Source of the DNA: Gambelia wislizenii
Taxonomy: Eukaryota > Chordata > Lepidosauria > Squamata > Crotaphytidae
Length of the DNA: 64,000 nt
Direction: 5' to 3'
NCBI GenBank assembly: GCA_030847615.1
Contig: JAUMIR010000003.1
Coordinates: 57,211,001 to 57,275,000 of the forward strand
Shown: positions 56,130 to 64,000 of the stretch, in pieces
Layout: each line of letters begins with the position of its first letter
Position numbering within the stretch: position 1 is the first letter of the stretch
Position numbers and translations under genes: made by a program
The notes under the pieces: model-generated
Databases searched by the model: none
Told to the model about the DNA's origin: nothing
The model's input: only the letters and a program-made list of their open reading frames with translations

Positions 56130-58030
56130 ATTGATTGTTATGGCGTTATGATCAATCACAGGAAGTAGATGTATATCACGCCAGTATATTTGTTCATCTA
56201 GCATTGTCTAATTTTTGATTGGCAGTGGCTCTCCAAGATCTCTGACAGAGGTCATTCTCACCACCTGCTGCTTGATTTTTTTATTTAGAGATGTCAAATA
56301 TTGAATATATGATCTTCTACATGAGTTGTGGGCCTATGATTCAAGAAGAACAGTTTGCTAACTATTATGTTTTCACTTCCTTTGTCATATTCTGATTGGA
56401 AATATGGACTCTGGTGTATTTGATAAAATCAGCTCTGATATTCTTATCTCCTACACAACTACATCCCTGCTGTTCTTTCTTTACCCATCTTTGGTATAAA
56501 GCTGTTTCATGCACAGAATGCTTTGTATCAAACAGCAAAGATTCACAGTGGCAGGTCGTTATTTGCCTCTGTTAACAATAGTAAAAGATGCTTACGTCTG
56601 TCATATGCTTAAGGCAGAAATGCACAGTTAACTTCAAACTGAAGGTATTGGGAGGGGGAGAGAATTAGTGATAACTTTCATTAGAACATGTGCTTCTGAC
56701 TCAGACGCAATATTTTATTCACACACAAAATTCTTCTCTTTTATAAGTACCAACAATGAAAACATTCTTATTCATTTTTATGACAAAGTTTTCTGACTTG
56801 CTCTTGTTAGAGCTTTATTGGTCTTTGGGGACCTAGTCAGAACTTACATTTTTTGCCACAAGGAGAGCGTAAATTGGATTCTGCTGTCCTTTTGCAGAAA
56901 ATTGAAGTAAAGTGGCTGTGTTTCATGTAATATGATCTACAATTTGATATACTACTGATGCAAGCATCTTGATTTAAGCTAGCGGGGCAAAACTGGCTGA
57001 AGGTAAAACACTTCAAAAGAGAATGTGGAGTCTTCAAAATGATACAAAATCACAGAGTGAAAAGTTACTTCTTAGGAAAGTTATTCTAAAGTGCCCCTGG
57101 AGTAACTTGATCCTATTAACTTTATAAGATTGTTTTGTTTAATGCCTTGTATTATTTGTTGTTTTATTTATTACTATTTTGTTACTGTGGAAAATATGCA
57201 TCTAAAAAGGTTTTCAAAAAGCCTAAGCTTTTTTTTTTAAATGCCCCAGGATACCATTTTAGCACCTCAAAAAAAAAAAAAAGTACAACGATTGCATGAA
57301 AAATAGCATCACCAGTGGTTACCCTTTCCCAAAAAGGTACGCCCTTGTTACCCTCCCTGTAACATGTTACAGGTAACATTGTTAGTTGTAACACATTAGG
57401 CAGGATCCTATAGTGTGAACCCACTCCAGAATGGACTGTTCCACAAGTCCTTTGGCCATTGGCCATTTCACATCTCATACAAGGAGGTATCTAAGACCTC
57501 CCTATGCCAGTGGAACAGACACAGGGGCAGCCCTAACAAATTGGGTTGTAAAGCTACTCCATCCACTCACATGATGTTGCCAGAGGAGGCAGCCATCCAG
57601 CTCTGTCTTGAGTGGCCTGTTTCTTCAGTGTTTGCCTATTAGAAGTCCTCAGGCACAAGGCACTATTGAAGAGATGGCTTGAGAAATTGCATTTTGCAAA
57701 GACAAAGCTGAGTTCCCAAGCCACCATATCCATCGGGCCTTGGTTCTGAGTACCCTTAGAGCCAGACATCGAAGAACTAGGCCATTCTAGAAAGAACCTC
57801 TGGCTAGAGATGTACTCTGGGCAATCTGGCATAGCGACATTAGCAGGGTATTGTTTTTGCCTGTAGACCTTCATGGGATCTTGGGTGTTACTTCTAAGCT
57901 CTTCACTAAATAATGGCCCACTCCATCAATATTAATATGTAGTGCTCCCTTTCAATTTTGTGGATAATGTTTGCTAGAAAACTTAACAGGCTTATGCAAG
58001 GACTTACCTGTAGCCACCTTTACAACATAA
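56130..58030. other. Unassigned sequence; possible conserved non-coding segment near 56500-56660
   Basis: No repeat family recognised apart from A/T runs at 57229-57240 and 57269-57282. Frames are short. Confidence 0.3.
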
Positions 58031-58034
58031 AACC

Positions 58035-58520
58035 AGGGTCTCATCTACACAAGCCCTCCAAAAATGTAGTGCCCACAGTAATAGCAAGTCTTAGCAGCTG
58101 CAAGTTGTCTTAATAGTGGTTTTTGCCTGCAGAAACCCCCATAAGCTTTGCATCCAAAATGACAACCGCATCCTCCCTTCCCCAATCGGTAGCATGGTGT
58201 GGAACTGGCGGAAGGGGGAAGATGGTGAGAGAGCCCTCCTCCCTTCCCTGATCCCTGAAGGTGAAAAAAAATGGCAGCTGTAGGCAGTTGCTCTGTTAGC
58301 AAGCCCTGCCCCCATGCTTGTCCAGCCAATCAGGGTCGTGTTTCCTGTACTATCGGACAGTGATTCCCATTGAATCGCTGTCCCAATGAGGGGGAATGTG
58401 TACCTCCTAGCTATTTATCAAAAACTCCAAGAAAAGCTGTGAAGGATTTTCGCTTGGAGTTTTTGCTATTTTGGGCCCCCCTCCTTCCGAATACAGTGTA
58501 ACGACGAGGATTCCCATTAA
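58035..58520. other. Unassigned GC-richer block
   Basis: The left edge caGGGTCTCATCTACACAAG resembles hAT-type termini of lizard MITEs, but no matching right terminus was found by eye. Contains short inverted words (aaaactccaag at 58420, cttggagtttt at 58453). Confidence 0.35.
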
Positions 58521-58689
58521 GACATGTAGGCTTCTTCTTGATTGCAATGAGGAATATTTTCACCATTTAGACAACTCCATGGAGTTTTCTTTATCAAGGA
58601 AAAAAGGTTTACAAGGTTTTTTTTTTTTTTAAAAAAAACAATCCCACAACAACTGTACAGACTGTCAAAGGACAGGAACAGTTTGTACA

Positions 58690-60135
58690 CACATATAGCA
58701 CATCATGTACTGAAATTAATAACTCCAATTTTAGGGTTCCTTGAGGCTGTCTCTTTCAAGAATGGCCTGTACTTAACTTTCCTAGAGGCATCAGATCTGG
58801 CTATGGTGACACATGCCTTGGGTACATCCCATTTGGTTTACTTTAATGCACTCTATGTGCACTCTTCAAGAGTGTTTAGAATCTTCAACTTGTCCAAAAA
58901 TCCAAAGCAAGATTGGTAATGGGCTGGTAACAGGCTAACAAAACCTTTTTTGCAACAGCTCCACTGGCTGCTGACCTACTTCTGGGCACAATTTAAAGTG
59001 CTGTTTATACCTATAAAACCCTATATGGTTCAGGTCAAAGTTATCTGGTAGATTATATTCTCTCATATGACCCTGCCTTCGTTCTGAGATTGTCTGAGGT
59101 ACGCCCTTCTTTCTACGCTTTAGCAAAGAAATAAAAATTGTGTCATAACGATGCAATAATATACTAATGGGACAAAATTATCAGATGACATCATCCTTGT
59201 CCTATCCAGAATGGGTGAGGCAGCTGCAAATAAGGCGTTCTTTTTAATTGTCAGTTTCAGCCGTCAATTGACTTTAATCTTGTTTTTTTTAAATGGCATT
59301 AAGAGTGTCTGCAGCCATGTCCCATGGTGCTGCCAAGAACACAGTGTAAATAGGCTATCCTCTTCCCCTTCCTGTTGCCAGGCAGAAAACATCCAGGTGG
59401 CAATGTGAAAACAAGTGGCAGGATGCTCTTTTTATGAAGTGTCCCATGTTGGTGACAAGCCTTTATGTTTGTTTTTGGGCTTATCTGTACATTTTGTTAT
59501 GTATTTTATGTGTTTTGTGTGTGTTTACAACTTGTGTCTTCTTGCGAGAACCAACAAGATCTCGTGCCTCAGCTAACCAGGAAGTAAGTTGTGCTTCCTC
59601 TTAAAGGGCCAATATGGGGTATTAAGATGCTGTAATTAGGAAGCAGTGCAAAGAAAGAGGTTACTGTGGCACAACCCTGCATCCTGGTTTTATTATGTAA
59701 GTGTGGGTCATTTGATCATTGCAGTGCTTATAGCATGAAATTCCGCCTTCCTTTCTAGCATTAAAATGGCATTTTAAAATGCTAGTTTGATAGAGTCCTC
59801 TGTCTCACCACCTTCACATGTACATCTGGTGGGGACACATGACAGGGCCTACTTTGGTGGTTGCTCCCAGGATGTGCAACTCCCTTAGGTTAGATTGGTG
59901 CCTTCCTTGCTATCCTTAATAGGTTGATGAAGACCTTTTCTGTTTCAGCAGACCCTTCATGGCTGGTTGCTTGAGTGGGGGAAGGGGTTTTCAGACTATG
60001 CTGTACTACTTATTTGTTGTTGTTTTTAACTGCCTTTAATTCTCTTCTTAGTTTCACTTTATATATTTTATTTTATTTATACCCCACTTTTCTCCCAATA
60101 TGGGACCCAAAGTGGCTTACATTGTACATTAAAAC
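58690..60135 (+). mobile_element. L2 LINE, 3' part, interrupted by a DNA transposon
   Basis: LAMVTHALGTSHLVYFNALY (58798-58860) matches the L2 block ATVTHALVTSRLDYCNALY; after breaks LQQLHWLLTYFWAQFKVLF (58948-59010) matches QLHWLPVxxRxxFKVL. After the 59170-59798 insertion, a FGGCSQD-like remnant of the SVVAP block continues at about 59848, then L2-like tail sequence to about 60000. The stretch 60055-60135 (taccccacttttctcccaat) is an opposite-strand tail of a second L2. Confidence 0.7.
59170..59798 (+). mobile_element. Harbinger-like long-TIR family, copy 4, diverged
   Basis: Left end GGACAAAATTATCAGATGAC, right end GTTTGATAGAGTCC. The shared interior words are weaker than in copies 1-2: gtcaattgactttaat, catccaggtggcaatgtg, cttcttgcgagaacc, gaagtaagt. 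It splits the L2, so it is younger than it. Confidence 0.55.
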
Positions 60136-60139
60136 AATA

Positions 60140-60367
60140 CAGTTGTCCCTTCATATTCACTGGGGTTTGGTTCCAGGACCCCTCGTGGAAACCAAAATCT
60201 GTGAATACTCAAGTCCCATTATATGCAATGGCAGAGCAAAATGGTGTCCCTTATATAAGATGGCAAAATCAAGGTTTGCTTTCTAGATTATTATTTTTTA
60301 AAATTTATTCAAGCTGTGAATACTTAAATCAATGGATACCAATTCCATGGATACGGAGGGACGACTG
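60140..60367. mobile_element. pogo/Tigger-like MITE, copy 3
   Basis: CAGTTGTCCCTTCATATTCAC at the left and ggatacggagggacgactg at the right, flanked by TA (60138-60139, 60368-60369). Interior as in the other copies. 228 bp, best preserved of the three. Confidence 0.9.
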
Positions 60368-60419
60368 TATAGCTAAAAGAGTGGACGAATCAACTTCTTC
60401 AGGAAGAACTCTGACATGG

Positions 60420-60598
60420 GTATGACCTGTTTGAAAAAATTAGGATGCCCCTCCCTAGATTGTTTTCGACTTGACCCTGGGTATCTGGGGAGTCCCTGGT
60501 TTACTTGCCAACCACATGGCAAGCCATAGCCAGCCAAATTATTAAATATTTCCAGTTACATATTATTGAAAATGTGCAGGCTGTCAGGGCCATTAACA
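60420..60598 (-). mobile_element. LTR fragment (5' part of the LTR on the minus strand)
   Basis: ggggagtccctggtttactt and gccaaattattaaatatt, ending ctgtcagggccattaaca, match the corresponding end of the LTR at 29580-30778 (30645-30778). The rest of the LTR is missing, where the pogo-like MITE and L2 tail now lie. Confidence 0.6.
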
Positions 60599-60839
60599 CC
60601 TGTCACAATTTCTCCTCTCTCTGGAGACTGCTCACTCAATGGGGGAAGGAATGGCCGCCATCTGCTTCCTCAGTGACAGGGGAACAGACCTCCCCCCATT
60701 GATCACATTGGTTGCTGCCCCATAAGTGCAGGCTATAGAACAATGAATATGTAGCAGTCACAATTGCATAACTCCAGGTTATGCATTCTTAACTACTATA
60801 CAGGATTCTGGCCCTCGTTAATATCTTCCTGCCAGTTTC

Positions 60840-61290
60840 TTCATCAGAAATATTTCAAATACAAAAGAAGGGACTTGTATCATATGTGATGGACTTTTGA
60901 GAAGGTAAAAAATATTGCAAAAAATATTGGAGTTAGATACATGCTAAGATATTTAGGAATATAAATTTCAACTGAAACCAGAACTTTTCTTCCTTGGGCT
61001 GACAGAAGAACAGATGGAGAAGAAAAATGGAAGAATTATGCAGTACATGGTAAGAACAGCTAGACTATTGTATGTACAGAGATGGAAAGATGTGGCTGTA
61101 CCTTCATAGACAGACTGGTTGGTGAATGGACAAATTTAATTAGAGAAAAGACAGTAGATGTTTTCAACGAGAAATGGAAAATTATTGAGTATGTGAGGGG
61201 AAAATGGGGGAACTTAATAGTTCTAAGATTTGAAGAATAGTAGATTGAAATAATAAGTAGGAGTGATGTCGATTAATAGTTGGTTCATCA
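60840..61290 (+). mobile_element. L1 LINE, 3' end of ORF2
   Basis: KPELFLLGLTEEQMEKKNGR at 60976-61035, then MVRTARLLYVQRWKDVAVPS, correspond to the L1 ORF2 C-terminal blocks (PELFLLGL..., TAARLLxAxxWK). Broken frames before and after (the WW/C block near 60875, EKxxxFxxxWxxxIEY near 61145). A lineage different from the twin-primed L1 is possible. Confidence 0.75.
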
Positions 61291-61608
61291 ATATGTTTAA
61301 GGGACTTTATAATGAAGTAGAGGAAGTGGAAGTAGTTGATTATTATAAGCATAAACTGGCAAGGTGGAAGTCATATGAAGTGTCACTCCTCCCCACGACG
61401 GTGTTACCTGGTGCAGTTTGGCACCTCCACACACCTCTAGTGCCACCACTGTGTATGTATGGGATAAGCAGGTATAACTACACATTATCTTTACCTGAAA
61501 ACTGTAGCTGTGGCATCTTCACTCTTTTCCTATCTCCAGTCATGTAACAGGTGATCATCATCGTGGAACACCAAAGTGAACATGTTCATATTCAGTCTCA
61601 GTTACTAA
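61291..61608. other. Unassigned sequence
   Basis: A 94-codon frame at 61263-61547 crosses the L1 end and has no recognised domain. Confidence 0.4.
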
Positions 61609-61612
61609 CTTA

Positions 61613-61943
61613 GGACATTTTCAGATGGCCCTTGCCGCGCAAGCAGCCTCCGGAGCAGTAAAAAGGCTGCTGCGTGGCAGGGGGTCCTTTTCGGACGCAA
61701 CTGTCCCTCTTCCATGACCATTCTTGGCACGTACATGAAGCTTTGGAAGCGGCCGCATCATATTTCAATCACGGAAGTTGCCCGTGATTGAAATATGATG
61801 CAGCTGCTTCGAAAACTTCACGTACATGCCACGAATGGTTACGGAAGAGGGACGGCGGCATCCGAAAAGGACCTCCTGCCACGCAGCAGCCTCGTTACTG
61901 CTCCAGAGGCTGCTTGTGTGCTAAGGGCCATCTGAAAATGTCC
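61613..61943. mobile_element. Harbinger-like hairpin MITE, subfamily A, copy 4
   Basis: GGACATTTTCAGATGGCCCT at the left, AGGGCCATCTGAAAATGTCC at the right, with TTA duplicated on both sides (61610-61612, 61944-61946). The arms pair over 331 bp; the centre is tttcaatcacg-gaagttgcc-cgtgattgaaa (loop shown between dashes), the same kind of core as the copy at 44212. CpG-rich, so rather young. Confidence 0.9.
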
Positions 61944-61949
61944 TTAGAT

Positions 61950-62720
61950 TAAAGGCTGCATCTTTAAGAGATATTGACATTTATCTTTTTATTATCCTTA
62001 ATGCTTTCCTGTTGTGTCCTGCCAGAAACCTGAGTCAAGAGATTTTAATTAATGCACAACATCATTGCTACATTTATCACTTTCCCCCAAAGCACACATT
62101 GCGTTCTCACTATTCTCAAGCTGTGAATTGACTTCTGGTGGATGCTTATATTGATCTGGAGATTTTTCACTCAACTTACAATAAAGGACCCTCTGGGCTT
62201 TTCAAGCATTTTATTTTTGCATGATTCTCTTTGCTACTGTATTTCCTCTATTTTTTTAATATTCTTTTTCACATTCACATTTCATACTAGGGTCAAGTTT
62301 TAACTTCTTATATTGAATTTTGTAATGGAAATACTTTTTTGGGGTAATATTTCTGCAAACTTCCTATGCACATTCTCAAGGCATGAAAATAATTCAGATT
62401 AAAATATTGTTAGTTACACTAAGAAAACTCTAGCTTTATTTCTTTGAAGTTTATCTTGTCAGATTTTTTTAAAAGCAAGTTGTATAGCAGTAGCTCTATA
62501 GCAATAATTATTATTTGTAAAAGGGTCTTTTGTTCAATATGATGAAGTTAATTATTGTCATGATTTTTTGTATTTCTACCAATGAACATTTTTCAGACTT
62601 TGCTGCCTTAGGTATCCCAATATTTTTTTAAATAATGATTCTTTCCCAGTAAAATAAATCAAAGGTGATTTACTTGGCAGCACTTCATCATTTAAGCTCA
62701 AGAGCCTAAAGTCATAGTAA
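61950..62720. other. Unassigned AT-rich sequence
   Basis: No repeat family or frame recognised. Confidence 0.4.
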
Positions 62721-62726
62721 AAGGGG

Positions 62727-63310
62727 TGTTACCCAAATTGCGTGGGGTCTGTGAGGATGTCACTAGTGTCCAAAATTAATATGGAGAATATTTAATTATC
62801 TCAAAATGGCAGCGAGAGGCCAGGTAATGGCAGGACCTTTTGACCTCTGTATACTGGTAGTAACGGAGGAGATTCTAAGCCAAAATGTACAATTAAATTA
62901 TCTTTATTGGAAATTAACAGTAACCACATTCACAGAAACACTCAGGCTTCAGACACTCATACAAGGCTATCGAAGATGCTAGGAGGTATTTGGATAGAGG
63001 AACAAAGTAAGGGGATTGCAGATTATACTATACTGATCCTGTAGAGCTGAGGTCATGAAGTAAACTGACAGTGAGGAGGGCCAGAAGACAGAATGGCTAC
63101 ACAGTTTGGTTTGAATTTGAGACGAAGTGAAACTGTGAACACTTGGGTGGTGTTTTAGGGTTATATTTATATGTGATAATTCCCCTGAAGGGATGGGATT
63201 TTGAGTGGAATACACTGTTTCTCAGAGTTTCCCAGGACTAGACAAAAGGTGCTTCAGATGAGTTAACAATTGTTAATGGGCAATTTATTGAGAACTGAAT
63301 AGTGTAGGCT
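62727..63310 (-). mobile_element. LTR, minus strand, truncated at its 5' side
   Basis: It starts (plus strand) TGTTACCCAAATTGCGTGG, matching 54036 onward, and continues through gacctctgtatactgg, an AATAAAG signal on the minus strand (plus-strand ctttattgg at about 62901), tcaggcttcagacactca, and cccctgaagggatgggattt. The far terminus expected about 940 bases in is not found, so this copy is cut near 63310. Confidence 0.7.
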
Positions 63311-63820
63311 AGGTCTATTTTTGGAGGGGAAGGGGAGAGGAAGAACCAGGGCTCCCTCCCTTCTTACTGTGAGGATAGCATCGAGCCCATCATCTCCCAT
63401 GTAAAGGAAATTGTAGCACTTTATCTGACAGAATTTGACCTCATTAAGAAGCCAAGATGTTGTAAGTGGAAACTTCTGTCTGTTCAAATCAGCTTTTCAA
63501 TGTCTACTCTGTGAAGGTGGTCTGGGTGAGATTATAGGAATTTTGAAACATTTCTGAAAAAAAAATTGAAGGTTTTTTGAGTTTTTTTTGGAGGGGCAAA
63601 AATGTTATCTATCTCCCCCCAAAATACAAAGGCCTAAATCCTGTTGTCAGCTCCATTTAGAATAGATCCTTTGAACCAATGGGCTTTTTCTATGTGCTGA
63701 TTCATGATTCAAGAATTGATTCAATGGATCTACACTCTTTGTACTCTAGTTGGGATTAACCAAGAGGATCCAGACTATTGGTTTTGCACAACAACCAACT
63801 GTATGTGTGTGTCTGCAACT
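63311..63820. other. Unassigned sequence with a foldback-like word
   Basis: gaattgattcaatggatcta at 63713-63732 resembles the arm of the small inverted repeat at 16942-17020. Otherwise nothing recognised. Confidence 0.4.
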
Positions 63821-63821
63821 T

Positions 63822-64000
63822 AGGCTGCTGTCACACTGCAGAAATAATGCAGTTGGACACGGCTTTAACTGCAATGGCTCAGTGGTATGGAATTCTGGAA
63901 TCTGTAGTTTTGTGAGGTATGTAGCCTTTTCTGTCAGAGCGCTCTGGTGCTAGGATTCCATAGGATGGAGCCATGATAGTTAAAGTGGTATCAAACTCCA
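63822..64000. mobile_element. hAT-like MITE, cut by the window end
   Basis: ggctgctgtcacactgcaga, then an imperfect palindrome whose arms are gtatggaattctggaatctg and ctaggattccataggatgg, with the ggagccatgatagttaaagt block shared with the element at 8424 (gcagccatggcagttaaaat). The right TIR lies outside the window. Confidence 0.75.

Noticed and set aside
1..64000. CRISPR arrays, bacterial operons, rRNA
   Set aside because: None present; the sequence is eukaryotic, with no regularly spaced repeats of that type.

Overview
The window looks like repeat-rich intergenic or intronic DNA from a squamate reptile, most likely a lizard. The basis is the mix of repeats: CR1, L2, L1 and I-like LINEs, a Penelope-like element with a GIY-YIG domain, a Sauria-type tRNA SINE, a second tRNA-derived SINE, and pogo-, hAT- and Harbinger-like non-autonomous DNA transposons side by side. 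This is an inference from repeat families recognised by eye; no database search was made. No intact protein-coding gene is visible, and every long reading frame I could identify belongs to a retroelement.

Layout. 1-1310: 3' part of a Penelope-like element. 2340-7175: nearly complete but decayed I/Vingi-like LINE with a TAC-repeat tail. 7214-16506: DNA transposons (two long TIR elements, hairpin MITEs, hAT-like elements, a pogo-like MITE), with CR1 and L2 pieces. 18890-19345: GC-rich relic resembling exon 1 of an IGFBP7-like gene. 20500-29507: nested composite. A long CR1 with an SGNH-esterase ORF1 is split by an L1 that carries the inverted 5' segment typical of twin priming and an exact 18-bp target duplication; the L1 is itself split by a second CR1. 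29580-30778: LTR carrying a hairpin MITE. 30780-43940: mostly old unassigned sequence with short CR1, L2 and SINE pieces. 43942-47197: pogo-like MITE, near-perfect hairpin MITE, CAG tract and a third long-TIR copy. 47230-48240: L2 3' end. 48700-49330: unexplained CpG-rich block. 50586-51390: two candidate exons on opposite strands. 54036-54976: LTR with matching ends. 55535-64000: L2, SINE, a fourth long-TIR copy, L1 tail, another hairpin MITE, another LTR and a truncated hAT-like element.

The main biological signals are the order of insertions and a set of TWA-duplicating hairpin elements whose outer ends match those of a longer 0.5-0.6 kb family. The IGFBP7-like relic and the symmetric candidate exon at 51163-51390 are the only hints of host genes. 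I did not find a new multi-gene system.
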